NCBI GenBank assembly: GCA_030748485.1
Contig: JASMLW010000049.1
Coordinates: 1 to 34,960, forward strand
Origin: Pirellulaceae bacterium
GTDB taxonomy: Bacteria; Planctomycetota; Planctomycetia; Pirellulales; Pirellulaceae
Length of the DNA: 34,960 nucleotides
Reading direction: 5' to 3'
Shown here: positions 1 to 9,178 of the stretch, piece after piece
Layout: every line of letters begins with the position of its first letter
Numbering within the stretch: position 1 is the first letter of the stretch
Notes under the pieces: model-generated
The model's input: the letters and a program-made list of their open reading frames with translations, nothing else
Told to the model about the DNA's origin: nothing
Databases searched by the model: none
Translations under genes and position numbers: made by a program

Positions 1-87
1 GGAGTTCTCTCGGTTGGATTCCAGCGACCAACGGGAGCGGACGAACGCCTACCGAGCGGCAGCTCGCTTTGTGTGTGGCACAGCCAC

Positions 88-1110
88 TTACGGCATCATC
101 TCGAGCGCTTCGTTGATCGGCCCGAGGTAGGCGACGAAGAAGATGCGGAAGACCATGATGATGATCAGCACGAGCACGCCTGCCCAAATCACGCCGCCGG
201 CGAACATGGCCAGCATTTTCAGGTAGGTTTGAGCGCGTTGGCGATACTCGTCCGACAGACGCATCATCGACTCGGCTTGCGTCCCGGACAGCTCGGAGGC
301 CTGCAGGGTGTCGACAAACTCGTCGGGGTAGACATTCGTCTTGCGGAGGGCCACATGGAATTCTTCGCCGTCCAGAATCGACTTGTCGATGCCTTCGAGG
401 TGAGCCGTGTAGAAGAGGTTTTGCGTGCTGTTGACGGCCATTCGAATCGATCGGCGGGCGTCCAGCCCTGACTGCAAGGCCAACGCCAACGACCACGACA
501 ACGTCGACAGATTGATCGTCTGCAGAGCTTTGCCGAGAACGGGGATATGCATCGCCATCACGAGTGGGGCTTGACCGTACCAGCCTCGTCGCAGTCCTTG
601 GATGACCAAGAACACGACCCCGGCGACAGCGGCGATGATGAACAGATAGATCACCAAGCCCCGCGTGCCGACCAATCCGAACCCGAGAATGTCGACCTGA
701 GTGGGGAGCATTCCCATGATGAGAATCAGGAGGCCGACGATACCGATCGCGGCGACCAATTGGAGCGCCGGCCAGGCGATGCCGGCGAGAAATCCGCGGC
801 GGACGTTGATCGTGTGTTGATAGTGATCGGCCAGGCGGAGAAAAACGACCTCGGTGTGGCCGGTCATTTCACCCACGTTGACCAGCTGAATCGCCATCTT
901 GGAGAAGTAGTCGCCACAATCTTTCATCGCGGTCGCCAGGCTCTGGCCGGATCCGATCCGCTCTCGGATCTGGCTCATGTAACGGCGTCGCAGCGGCGGA
1001 CCTTGGCCCGCCTCCAACTCCCAGATGCGGAGGATGTCGACACCCGCTTCGAGTCCCGTGCCGACTCGACGGAACAACAACATCGCCTCGCGGTCTGACA
1101 GTCGAGTCAT
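88..1110 (-). CDS. Type II secretion system F family protein (GspF/PilC-like)
   Basis: A 340-residue polytopic inner-membrane protein of the GspF/PilC family, the platform that works with a GspE-type ATPase in type II secretion or type IV pilus assembly. Two T2SSF-like repeats are visible: roughly residues 8-130 (with the 'GMLP' end of a hydrophobic helix at 133-136) and 200-325 (starting 'LSWSLALALQSGLDARRSI'). Hydrophobic segments lie near 108-133, 152-172 and 301-327. The family is usually about 400 residues, so this is a compact version lacking much of the N-terminal cytoplasmic extension. The ATG start at 1110 is the natural one. It stands alone here, divergent from tyrA; a short GspE-like ATPase sits 27 kb away at 27859-29106, which could be its partner. 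Family call is firm; the machine it serves cannot be told. Confidence 0.85.
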   Translation of the reverse strand: MTRLSDREAMLLFRRVGTGLEAGVDILRIWELEAGQGPPLRRRYMSQIRERIGSGQSLATAMKDCGDYFSKMAIQLVNVGEMTGHTEVVFLRLADHYQHTINVRRGFLAGIAWPALQLVAAIGIVGLLILIMGMLPTQVDILGFGLVGTRGLVIYLFIIAAVAGVVFLVIQGLRRGWYGQAPLVMAMHIPVLGKALQTINLSTLSWSLALALQSGLDARRSIRMAVNSTQNLFYTAHLEGIDKSILDGEEFHVALRKTNVYPDEFVDTLQASELSGTQAESMMRLSDEYRQRAQTYLKMLAMFAGGVIWAGVLVLIIIMVFRIFFVAYLGPINEALEMMP

Positions 1111-1352
1111 GGCAACAATGGAGCGGCGGAGATGGGGAATCGGAAAGGGGCGGGGCCGGGCGGCGCGAGTGCGACGGCGGTCCTGCGCCGAGTCTATACG
1201 TATTCGGCGGCTGTCGGCGGATCTTACTGGCGAGAACGCCCGTTGGTCGTCATTTCCACCATTTTGGCTATCGGACGCCTCCTACGCCAGAGCTCGCCCC
1301 ACTGCTACAATCGCCATTTCGTGGTTCTCCAATCCCCGCCCGACTCTTCACC

Positions 1353-2186
1353 ATGCCGCACTGGAAACGCGTAACCATTGTTGGCGTCGGACTTATTGGC
1401 GGTTCGATCGGGTCGTCACTGCGACGCCTCCGCCTGGCTGATGAAGTGATTGGAGTCGGCCGTTCCCTCGACACTTTGTCCGTCGCCGAGCAACTCGGGG
1501 CCATCACCAGTGCGACAACCGACTGGGCGAGTGGATTGGCCGGTGCGGATGTGGTGGTCGTCTGCACTCCCGTTGAGCACATTCCCGACCACGTTCGGAC
1601 GGCGGCCCAACTCGCCCCACAGGCCTGGATAACGGACGCGGGAAGCGCCAAAAGCCAGATCGTCCAGGCGCTGCGGGATCAGACCGAGCGATACATTGGC
1701 AGCCACCCTTTGGCGGGCAGCGAGAAGACGGGTTGCGGCCATTCTCGCGACGACCTGTTCGTCGATCGGGTCGCGATCGTCACTCCGACCGATGACACAC
1801 CGCCAACTTTGACCGAGCGGGCGAGCGAATTCTGGCGATCGCTGGGAGCGAATGTGGTCGCCATGTCGCCGTCGCAACACGACGATGCGCTGGCCGCCAC
1901 CAGCCACTTGCCGCACGTTGTCGCCTCGGCGCTGGCGGCTGCGACCGACCGCAGCCAGCTCGATTTGACCGGCACGGGATGGCGCGACGCGACGCGCATC
2001 GCGTCCGGAGACGTCGAAATGTGGCGGCAAATCTTGACCGGAAACCAAACGCCCGTCTTGCAAGCCATCGACCGCTTCAGCGAAGTCTTCAACGACTTTC
2101 GCGAAGCTCTGGCGGATGGTGATCAGGCGCGCATTCAGCAGCTCTTGGAAGTAGGGAAACAGAACCGTGACGCTGTGGGAAGTTGA
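1353..2186 (+). CDS. tyrA: Prephenate dehydrogenase
   Basis: Oxidises prephenate to 4-hydroxyphenylpyruvate with NAD(P)+ in tyrosine synthesis (some family members use arogenate). The N-terminus shows the Rossmann nucleotide loop [10 protein letters not shown] (residues 11-20), and the family motif HPLAGSEK lies at 118-125, containing the catalytic histidine (His118). At 277 residues it is the bare dehydrogenase, without a chorismate mutase or ACT domain. The ATG at 1353 puts the Rossmann strand right at the N-terminus as expected. Its 3' end overlaps the purL start by 20 bp, so the two genes are probably cotranscribed and translationally coupled. Whether it prefers prephenate or arogenate is not readable from sequence. 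Confidence 0.93.
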   Translation: MPHWKRVTIVGVGLIGGSIGSSLRRLRLADEVIGVGRSLDTLSVAEQLGAITSATTDWASGLAGADVVVVCTPVEHIPDHVRTAAQLAPQAWITDAGSAKSQIVQALRDQTERYIGSHPLAGSEKTGCGHSRDDLFVDRVAIVTPTDDTPPTLTERASEFWRSLGANVVAMSPSQHDDALAATSHLPHVVASALAAATDRSQLDLTGTGWRDATRIASGDVEMWRQILTGNQTPVLQAIDRFSEVFNDFREALADGDQARIQQLLEVGKQNRDAVGS

Positions 2187-5094
2187 CATCGTTCCAGCGG
2201 AAGGGCATCCGGACCGAGCGGCGGCGGCCGTCGCCGCCGACGCCGCCGACCTGGGTTTGGCGGACGACCTCTCGATCGCCGCCGCGCGGGGGTTCTTGGT
2301 CGAGGGCGAGTTGGATCGCGGCGAAATCGAACGGCTGGCCGGCGAGTTGTTCGCCGACACGATCGTCGAACAAACGGTCGTCGATCAAGTCGGAGCCGAG
2401 CGGCTCTGCAAACCTCGCGATGGACGCGATCAGTTGATCCACGTGTTGCCCAAAAAGGGCGTCATGGATCCCGTCGCCAACAGCGCCGAACAAGCGATCG
2501 CCGACCTGCACTTGGCGGCGACCGCCGTCCGCACTCTGCGCAAGTACTGGGTCGGAGGACTCGACGACCAATCGCTGAACTCGCTGTGCACTCGGCTGCT
2601 CGCCAACGATTCGATCGAAGATGTCGTCATCGGCCCGCTCAAGATCGAACGGCTCGAAATCGGACAACCGTACGCCTTTGAACTTCAGCGGGTCGCCATC
2701 CGCGAGCTCGACGAGGAAGGGTTGGAGCGGTTGAGTCGCGACGGCCAACTCTATCTCACCCTTGTTGAGATGCAGACCATTCAACGGCACTTCCGAGATC
2801 TGGAGCGCGAGCCCACGGACGCCGAGCTCGAATCGATCGCGCAAACCTGGAGCGAGCACTGCAGCCACAAGACGCTGGCCGGCCGCATCGCCTATCGAGA
2901 CGAACACGGCGAACGTCAATTCGACAACATGCTCAAAGAGACGATCTTCGCCGCAACGCAGAAGATACGCGAGCAGTGGGGAGACGACGATTGGTGCGTC
3001 AGTGTCTTCAAAGACAATGCGGGTATCGTTCGCTTTGATGAAGACCACAACGTCGTCTTCAAAGTGGAGACTCACAACCACCCCTCCGCTCTGGAACCTT
3101 ACGGCGGAGCCAACACGGGTATCGGCGGCGTCATTCGCGATCCGCTCGGCACAGGCATGGGCGCCAAGCCGATTTGCAACACGGACGTGTTCTGTTTCGC
3201 GCCGCCCGACACGCCGGCCGATGAGCTACCCGAGGGCGTGCTGCACCCGCGACGCGTCATGAAGGGTGTCGTCAGCGGTGTTCGCGACTACGGCAACCGC
3301 ATGGGAATCCCCACGGTCAATGGAGCCGTCTATTTCGATCCCCGCTACCTGGGAAACCCGCTCGTCTATTGCGGCAACGTCGGGATCCTGCCACGCGATA
3401 AATCCTTCAAAGAGCCGCAACCGGGCGACTGGATCGTCGCCATCGGCGGGCGGACGGGACGCGACGGTATTCACGGAGCCACGTTCAGCTCGGCCGAGTT
3501 GACCAGCGAGAGCGAGACGCTTTCCGGCGGCGCGGTGCAGATCGGCAATGCGATTACCGAAAAGATGTTGCTCGATGTGCTGCTCAAAGCCCGCGACCTC
3601 AATCTCTACAACGCCGTCACCGATTGCGGAGCCGGCGGATTCTCGAGCGCGGTGGGGGAGATGGGGGAAGAGATCGGCGCCGAAGTCTGGCTCGAAAAAT
3701 GCCCCCTCAAATACGACGGTCTGAGCTACACCGAGATCTGGATCTCCGAAGCGCAAGAGCGAATGGTGCTCTCCGTGCCCGAGGAAAGCTGGCGAGATTT
3801 TCACGACCTCTGCGCATCGGAGGGAGTTGAGGCGACGGTGATCGGCCAGTTCAAGCCGACGAATCGCCTGGTGCTCAAGTACAACGACGCCGAAGTGGCG
3901 GACCTGGCGATGGAGTTCCTCCACCAAGGGCGGCCGCCCGTCGTTCGTCAAGCTGAGTACTCGCCGCCGCCGCACGTCGAGTTGACGGTCGATGGGCAAT
4001 CGGTCGACCTCAACAAGACGTTGACCGACATCCTGGGCAGCCTCAATGTCTGCAGCAAAGAATGGGTCATCCGGCAGTACGATCACGAAGTGCAGGGCGG
4101 CAGCGTTCTCAAGCCGCTCGTCGGCGTTGACAACGACGGGCCAGGCGACGCGGCGGTGGTGCGGCCCGTGCTCAGCTCGCACCGCGGATTGGCCATCAGC
4201 TGCGGGATGAATCCGCACTTTGGCGACTACGATACGTACCACATGGCGGCCAGCGCGATCGACGAGGCGATTCGCAACTGCGTCGCCGTCGGAGCCGACC
4301 CCAGCCGGATCGCGATTCTCGATAACTTCTGTTGGGGCTACACCGATCGCTCATCGACTCTCGGCTCGCTCGTTCGCGCAGCGCTCGCCTGTTACGACTT
4401 GGCGGTCGAATTGGAGACGCCTTTCATCAGCGGAAAGGACAGCCTGAACAACGAGTTCAGCTTTGTCGACGACCGCGGCGAGAAGCAGACAATCTCGATT
4501 CCGCCCTCGCTGTTGATCAGCGCCATGGGACAAGTCGACGATGTTCGCCGCTGTGTCTCGATGGATCTTAAACGCGCAGGCAACGAGCTCTACCAAATCG
4601 GCTGGACCCGCGACGAACTGGGCGGATCTCACTTCGCACTCGTCAACGACCTGACCGGCGGCGCGCCGCCTACCGTGGACGCCGCCTACGCCAAGCTGGT
4701 CTTCGCTGCTGTTCATCGAGCCATCCAGGCGAGGGCCGTGCGATCCTGCCATGACTTGAGCGAAGGCGGACTGGCCGCCGCCGCCGCCGAGATGGCGTTC
4801 GCCGGTGGACTCGGAGCCGACCTGCGACTCGCGTCGGCGCCGCTCACCGACGACGCCCGCGCACGAGGCGACATCGCCGCGCTGTTCGCTGAATCGAATA
4901 CTCGCTTCCTCGTCGAAGTTCATCCCGATAGCGCCGACCAATTCAAGGCGGCCTGCGCGGGCTTGCCCTGCGAACGCATTGGAGAAGTGACCGACCGACC
5001 GCAGTTGACGATCAGCGGACACGATGGAGCCGCGGTGATCGACGCGTCGCTCGAGTCGCTAAAGCAATCTTGGATTGAGCCGCTCGCCTGGTAA
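2167..5094 (+). CDS. purL: Phosphoribosylformylglycinamidine synthase, PurL with built-in PurS-like N-terminus
   Basis: Converts FGAR to FGAM using ATP and ammonia delivered by a glutaminase, step four of purine synthesis. The catalytic core shows the conserved [13 protein letters not shown] segment (residues 228-240) and [18 protein letters not shown] (301-318). At 975 residues it is longer than small PurL (about 740) and shorter than the fused large PurL (about 1290), and it has no C-terminal glutaminase. That role falls to purQ next door. The extra N-terminus looks like two PurS-like halves: residues 1-75, and 88-160 with the PurS-type motif [10 protein letters not shown] (93-102). The GTG start at 2167 overlaps the end of tyrA by 20 bp; it is the only start giving the full first PurS-like strand ([10 protein letters not shown]). 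No separate purS is seen nearby. Confidence 0.95.
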   Translation: MTLWEVDIVPAEGHPDRAAAAVAADAADLGLADDLSIAAARGFLVEGELDRGEIERLAGELFADTIVEQTVVDQVGAERLCKPRDGRDQLIHVLPKKGVMDPVANSAEQAIADLHLAATAVRTLRKYWVGGLDDQSLNSLCTRLLANDSIEDVVIGPLKIERLEIGQPYAFELQRVAIRELDEEGLERLSRDGQLYLTLVEMQTIQRHFRDLEREPTDAELESIAQTWSEHCSHKTLAGRIAYRDEHGERQFDNMLKETIFAATQKIREQWGDDDWCVSVFKDNAGIVRFDEDHNVVFKVETHNHPSALEPYGGANTGIGGVIRDPLGTGMGAKPICNTDVFCFAPPDTPADELPEGVLHPRRVMKGVVSGVRDYGNRMGIPTVNGAVYFDPRYLGNPLVYCGNVGILPRDKSFKEPQPGDWIVAIGGRTGRDGIHGATFSSAELTSESETLSGGAVQIGNAITEKMLLDVLLKARDLNLYNAVTDCGAGGFSSAVGEMGEEIGAEVWLEKCPLKYDGLSYTEIWISEAQERMVLSVPEESWRDFHDLCASEGVEATVIGQFKPTNRLVLKYNDAEVADLAMEFLHQGRPPVVRQAEYSPPPHVELTVDGQSVDLNKTLTDILGSLNVCSKEWVIRQYDHEVQGGSVLKPLVGVDNDGPGDAAVVRPVLSSHRGLAISCGMNPHFGDYDTYHMAASAIDEAIRNCVAVGADPSRIAILDNFCWGYTDRSSTLGSLVRAALACYDLAVELETPFISGKDSLNNEFSFVDDRGEKQTISIPPSLLISAMGQVDDVRRCVSMDLKRAGNELYQIGWTRDELGGSHFALVNDLTGGAPPTVDAAYAKLVFAAVHRAIQARAVRSCHDLSEGGLAAAAAEMAFAGGLGADLRLASAPLTDDARARGDIAALFAESNTRFLVEVHPDSADQFKAACAGLPCERIGEVTDRPQLTISGHDGAAVIDASLESLKQSWIEPLAW

Positions 5095-5173
5095 CGCACC
5101 GCACCTCGTCAATGTCACAGTCTCAAACTCGGATCGACCTCCCACAAACGCGATTCAGAAGGAACACCATCGC

Positions 5174-5953
5174 ATGGCCGCGCCCCGCATTCTGATACTG
5201 CGAGCTCCAGGCACAAACTGCGATCAGGAGACCGCCCACGCCTTCGCGCTGGCGGGCGGAGACCCCGAACTGATCCACATCAACCAACTGTTGGCCGAAC
5301 CGCAACTGCCGGAACAATTCCAGATCCTCTGCATCCCCGGTGGTTTCAGCTACGGCGACGATGTGGCCGCCGGACGCATCCTGGCCAATCAGATGAAACT
5401 GAATCTGGCCGACACGATGCAAGAGTTTAAGGCCGCCGACAAACTGATCCTCGGCGTCTGCAACGGCTTTCAGGTGCTGATCAAGTCGGGCGTCCTGCTG
5501 CCGGACAACACGGCCGGCGCGCCCGCCACGCTCGCCTGGAATGACTCGGGACGTTTCGAAGATCGCTGGGTGCGGTTGCGAGTTGACAGCGATCGGTGCG
5601 TGTTTCTCCGCGGCTCCGAATCGCTCTATCTGCCCGTGGCGCACGCGGAGGGGAAGTTCGTCGCGCGAGCCGCCAACGATCTCGATCAATTCGGCCAATC
5701 GGGACAGCTCGTGTTGCGGTACGCCTCGACCGATCCCTCCACCAACGGCCATGTGCCGTACCCCGAGAACCCCAACGGCTCGCAGGCGAACGTGGCCGGC
5801 GTCTGCGATGAAACGGGTCGCGTCTTCGGGCTGATGCCGCACCCCGAGCGGTTCGTCGATCCGACTCAGCACCCGCGCTGGACGCGCGGTGAAGCGTCTG
5901 AAGTGGGCGACGGATTGGCCGTCTTCAAGAATGCGGTCGAGTTCTTCGCCTAG
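5174..5953 (+). CDS. purQ: Phosphoribosylformylglycinamidine synthase glutaminase subunit
   Basis: Class I glutamine amidotransferase that hydrolyses glutamine and passes ammonia to PurL. The catalytic triad is visible: nucleophile Cys96 in LGVCNGFQ, and His223 with Glu225 in MPHPERF. The N-terminal APGTNCDQE (residues 11-19) and the PGGFSYGDD oxyanion region (55-63) are typical. The reading frame is open further upstream, but the ATG at 5174 begins exactly at the conserved first strand and has an AGAAGGAA ribosome-binding site about 10 bp before it. The result is 259 residues, a little longer than the small PurQ of PurS-dependent systems (about 230). It lies 79 bp after purL and clearly forms one enzyme with it. 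Confidence 0.95.
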   Translation: MAAPRILILRAPGTNCDQETAHAFALAGGDPELIHINQLLAEPQLPEQFQILCIPGGFSYGDDVAAGRILANQMKLNLADTMQEFKAADKLILGVCNGFQVLIKSGVLLPDNTAGAPATLAWNDSGRFEDRWVRLRVDSDRCVFLRGSESLYLPVAHAEGKFVARAANDLDQFGQSGQLVLRYASTDPSTNGHVPYPENPNGSQANVAGVCDETGRVFGLMPHPERFVDPTQHPRWTRGEASEVGDGLAVFKNAVEFFA

Positions 5954-5997
5954 TCGGCGGCGGATAACCCTGGCTGACTCTAACGATTATTCCAGAT

Positions 5998-8031
5998 TTG
6001 ACGGTTGTCGAGCCGATAACTGAGTCGGCTTCCTCGATCTGGAACGTGCCTGTGAACTGGCTGCTTGCTTGCTTGCTAGCAACGATATCGGCGACGTTTG
6101 TCGCCGCCGGTCAGGGTTGCGCGCGGTTCATGGCTCCCGAACCGGTTGCGCCCGCCGGGCCGTACTTGCAGCCGTTCGCCACGGAGATCGAATACCCGGA
6201 CGTGGCCGAGGCGTTCGCCCAGGAGGTTCAGTCGCAGGAGCCGCGGGCGCTGGAGAATCCGGCCGAGCAGGAGATTTACGAGCTGACGTTGGAGGAGGCG
6301 ATTCACACGGCGCTTTCCAACAACGAGGTCATCCGTCAACTGGGAGCGGCCGTCGCACAGGCTCCGGGGGCGACGACCGTCTACGACGCCGCGCTGGCCG
6401 AGAGCGATCCCAACGGGGGAATCGAGGGGGCGCTGAGCGCCTTTGACGCCCAGCTGGCGACCTCTTGGTACTGGAATCAAATCGACCGGCCCATCAACCA
6501 GACGTTCCCCGGTCTGTTCCTCCCCTCCTTCAATCAATTCAACAGCGCATTTGTTGCGGAGGTTTCCAAGACGTCGGCTCTGGGGTCTCGCTTCGCGCTG
6601 AAGCATCACGCCAACTACGACCGCAACAACAACCCGAGCAACCGATTCCCGAGCGCGTACACGATCGACTACGAGGCGGAATGGCGGCAGCCGTTGCTGC
6701 AAGGAGCGGGGCTGGAGTTCAACCGCATCGCCGGACCCAACGGCCAGCCCGGCAGCGCCGGCGGTGTGCTGATCGCGAGGATTAACACCGACATCAGTCT
6801 CGCCGATCTCGAAGCGGCCGTGATTCAGTTGGTGTCGGATGTCGAGCAGGCGTATTGGGAGCTTTACTTCGCCAATCAGGATCTCGCCACCAAGATCACA
6901 GCCCGCGAGAGCGCGCTGACGACTTGGCGGAACATCGGCGAGCGACTGCGGCTCAACGTCCGCGGCGGCTCGCCGGAAAACGAAGCTCAACTCCGCGCTC
7001 AGTACTATCTGTTTCACGCGCAAGTTCAGGACGCGCTCAGCGGCGACGCCGGGCTCTACGCGCGGGAGGAGCAACTGCGGTTGTTGATGGGGCTGCCGCC
7101 GAACGACGGCCGCTTGCTGAAGGCGACGACCGACCCGCAATTCGCACCGCTCGTCTACAACTGGACGGAGATCTTGGGCGAAGCGAGCCGGCGGCGAGTT
7201 GAACTGCGCCGCCAGAAGTGGCAAGTGAAACGCCGCGAGTTGGAGATGTCGGCTGCCAAGAATCATCTGCTGCCGCGACTGGACGCCGTCGGGCTGTACC
7301 GCTGGCGCGGTTTTGGCGACACGCTGATCGGACCGCGGGGAGCCAGCGGTCTGGCCAACGCCTACCAGTTGTTGACAGCAGGTGACTATCAAGAGTGGCA
7401 GATGGGTGTCGAGCTGTCGGTGCCGATCGGTTACCGCCGCGCGTCGGCCGGACTGCGCAACGCCGAGTTGCGGTTGGCTCGCGAAAACGCCGTGCTCCGC
7501 GAACAACAGTTGCGCGTGTCCCACGAATTGAGCGCCGCGGTCAGAAGAGCTCAACGGGCGCACGAGTTGATACAAGTGAACTTCAATCGGCGAGTCGCCT
7601 CGGAGTACGAAGTCGAGGCGATCAAGGCGGCGATGGATGTCGGCAACGTCGGCATCGAGGTGCTGCTGCAAGCCGAGCGCCGCTTGGCGGATTCCAAGTC
7701 GGCCTACCACCGCAGTTTGGTCGACTACAACTTGGCGCTTCGCGATGTGCATCTGCGGAAAGGATCGCTGCTCGACTTCAATCGAGTGCTGCTGTCCGAG
7801 GACGCGTGGCTGGACAGCGCCCATGCCGACTCGCACAACCGTTCGCGAAACTTCCTCTGGCGTCACCATCCGAGCCGCCAACCGCCGCCCATCAGTCGCG
7901 GCGCCGTCGAACAACACGAACTCACACCAGCCGAGCCGACGACCACGCCGCCCGCCGCGACACCGCCCGCCGCGACGCCGCCCACAGCGACGCCTCCCAC
8001 GGCTCCCGATCCGGTCATCACCGATCCGTAA
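5998..8031 (+). CDS. TolC-family outer-membrane efflux/secretion protein with Pro/Thr-rich tail
   Basis: A 677-residue outer-membrane channel of the TolC/OEP family, which acts as the exit duct for RND pumps or type I secretion. A hydrophobic export signal (residues 19-36) ends at AAGQGC with Cys41, which may be lipidated although the -3 residue is not a classic lipobox. The first OEP repeat begins with LTLEEAIHTALSNN (97-110). Long amphipathic helices rich in Arg, Glu and Ala fill the rest, and a second repeat covers about 390-610. The last 55 residues are Pro/Thr/Ala-rich with PP[AT]AT repeats, an unusual tail. The TTG start at 5998 is the first available; in-frame GTG codons at 6046 and 6052 would also leave a complete signal peptide. 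No pump subunits lie beside it, so its substrate is unknown. Confidence 0.88.
   Translation: MTVVEPITESASSIWNVPVNWLLACLLATISATFVAAGQGCARFMAPEPVAPAGPYLQPFATEIEYPDVAEAFAQEVQSQEPRALENPAEQEIYELTLEEAIHTALSNNEVIRQLGAAVAQAPGATTVYDAALAESDPNGGIEGALSAFDAQLATSWYWNQIDRPINQTFPGLFLPSFNQFNSAFVAEVSKTSALGSRFALKHHANYDRNNNPSNRFPSAYTIDYEAEWRQPLLQGAGLEFNRIAGPNGQPGSAGGVLIARINTDISLADLEAAVIQLVSDVEQAYWELYFANQDLATKITARESALTTWRNIGERLRLNVRGGSPENEAQLRAQYYLFHAQVQDALSGDAGLYAREEQLRLLMGLPPNDGRLLKATTDPQFAPLVYNWTEILGEASRRRVELRRQKWQVKRRELEMSAAKNHLLPRLDAVGLYRWRGFGDTLIGPRGASGLANAYQLLTAGDYQEWQMGVELSVPIGYRRASAGLRNAELRLARENAVLREQQLRVSHELSAAVRRAQRAHELIQVNFNRRVASEYEVEAIKAAMDVGNVGIEVLLQAERRLADSKSAYHRSLVDYNLALRDVHLRKGSLLDFNRVLLSEDAWLDSAHADSHNRSRNFLWRHHPSRQPPPISRGAVEQHELTPAEPTTTPPAATPPAATPPTATPPTAPDPVITDP
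7945..8004 (+). repeat. 15-bp tandem repeat inside the TolC-family gene
   Basis: Four imperfect 15-bp units of the type ACGCCGCCCGCCGCG run in frame and encode the PP[AT]AT-like repeats of the protein's C-terminal tail. Copy number of such repeats commonly varies between strains. Confidence 0.8.
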
Positions 8032-8112
8032 GCGCTCAGCTTCGCCTATGTCTCGCCGCGAGAACGCGTCGAGACTCTTGCGCCGGCAATCTGAAAAAGC
8101 TGGGCGTCTTTG

Positions 8113-8160
8113 TGGAGTTCCTGCGTGAGTTCATGCGTGAGTTCATCCGTGAGTTCCTTG
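8113..8160. repeat. 12-bp tandem repeat in the 209-bp gap between the TolC-family and PHP genes
   Basis: Four near-identical 12-bp units (consensus GTGAGTTCMTGC) follow one another. They are followed by an imperfect 10-bp duplication (TAGCTCCTTG / TAGTCCCCTT, 8161-8180). On the minus strand the units encode ELT-like tetrapeptides in a 55-codon ORF (8046-8213), which is probably not a gene. No terminator or clear promoter was recognised in this gap. Confidence 0.75.
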
Positions 8161-8240
8161 TAGCTCCTTGTAGTCCCCTTCCGCTTTTTGCGCGTTCGGG
8201 TAGACTTCTCCATGAACACGAACGAATGAAAAAAGCATGA

Positions 8241-9107
8241 ATGGGAGTATGGGAGTATGGTTGGATGAACCAACGTTTGATGTACGAGACGCATTCTCAC
8301 ACGCCGCTCTGCAAGCATTCGCGAGGCTTGCCCATCGAATTCGCGGCGGCCGCTTTGGAAGGCGGATTGGCGGGAGTCTTCACGACCTGCCACAACCCGA
8401 TGCCCGACGAGTTTGACTCGAGGGTGCGGATGTCGGCGGGCGAATTCACCGAGTATCTCGAACTTGTCGATCGAGCCCGGCGACACTGGGCGGGCCGAGT
8501 CGATGTGCAACTTGGCCTGGAAGCGGACTACTTGCCCGGCTACGAGCGATACCTGGAGCATCAGCTTCGCTTCGCTCCGTTTCAGTACGTGATTGGATCG
8601 GTCCATCCGCACCTGCCCGAATACGGCCGACGTTATGCGGACCAGCGGCCGGAGGACCAAGTCGCGACGTACTTTGGTTTGCTCGCCGAGTGCGCCGAGA
8701 CAAAGTTGTTCGACTGCCTTGCTCACCCCGACCTGATCAAGAACGAGCTGGCGGACGACTGGCGGCCCGACGATTGCTTTGACACGATCCGCAATTCGCT
8801 TGATCGAATCGCGGCGACCGGCGTTGCTTTGGAGCTCAACACATCCGGCCGCTACAAACGGATCGCCGAGATGAATCCTTTCCCGGCCATGTTGGCGGCG
8901 ATGTGCGAGCGAGGAATCCCGGTTGTCGTGGGCGGAGACGCGCATTGCCCGGAGCGAGTGGGTGAAGGATTCGCCGAGGCGCTCATGCAACTCGAAGCGA
9001 TCGGCTACACGGAGGTCAGTTACTTCATCAATCGAGAGCGGCGCGGCGTGCCGATCACCGCCGCCATCGAGAGTCTCGTCGACGCGACGATGATGGCGGC
9101 CGTTTGA
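8241..9107 (+). CDS. PHP-domain phosphatase, histidinol-phosphatase-like
   Basis: A metal-dependent hydrolase of the PHP superfamily that resembles HisJ/HisK-type histidinol-phosphatases, which release L-histidinol in histidine synthesis. Metal-ligand motifs are all present: THSHTPLCKH (residues 17-26), GLEADY (92-97), GSVHPH (119-124), AHPD (161-164), and GGDAH (231-235). At 288 residues it fits the family (about 260-290). The ATG at 8241 lies in a short tandem duplication (TGGGAGTA twice), and in-frame ATGs at 8265 and 8280 are at least as likely, since the conserved part starts with YETHSH. No other his gene is nearby, so the substrate is inferred from similarity only; other sugar or nucleotide phosphates are possible. 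Confidence 0.8.
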   Translation: MGVWEYGWMNQRLMYETHSHTPLCKHSRGLPIEFAAAALEGGLAGVFTTCHNPMPDEFDSRVRMSAGEFTEYLELVDRARRHWAGRVDVQLGLEADYLPGYERYLEHQLRFAPFQYVIGSVHPHLPEYGRRYADQRPEDQVATYFGLLAECAETKLFDCLAHPDLIKNELADDWRPDDCFDTIRNSLDRIAATGVALELNTSGRYKRIAEMNPFPAMLAAMCERGIPVVVGGDAHCPERVGEGFAEALMQLEAIGYTEVSYFINRERRGVPITAAIESLVDATMMAAV

Positions 9108-9178
9108 TCGTTTGGTGTTGCCGCCTGGCTCGCTCCTCCCCCCTGCTCGCCATACGCAGTCGTTTGTAGACTGTGATC

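Noticed and set aside
1191-1203. Palindrome ATACGTAT with TATA-like sequence between gspF-like and tyrA genes
   Set aside because: Neither strand has a -35 at acceptable spacing, so no promoter was called.
6076-7917. 613-codon open frame on the minus strand opposite the TolC-family gene
   Set aside because: It is the antisense of a well-supported gene, has no recognisable domain or RBS, and its long reading frame results from high GC and scarce stop codons.
8113-8160. Short repeats that could suggest a CRISPR array
   Set aside because: The units are 12 bp and directly adjacent, without spacers; the same holds for the 13- and 23-bp repeats elsewhere.
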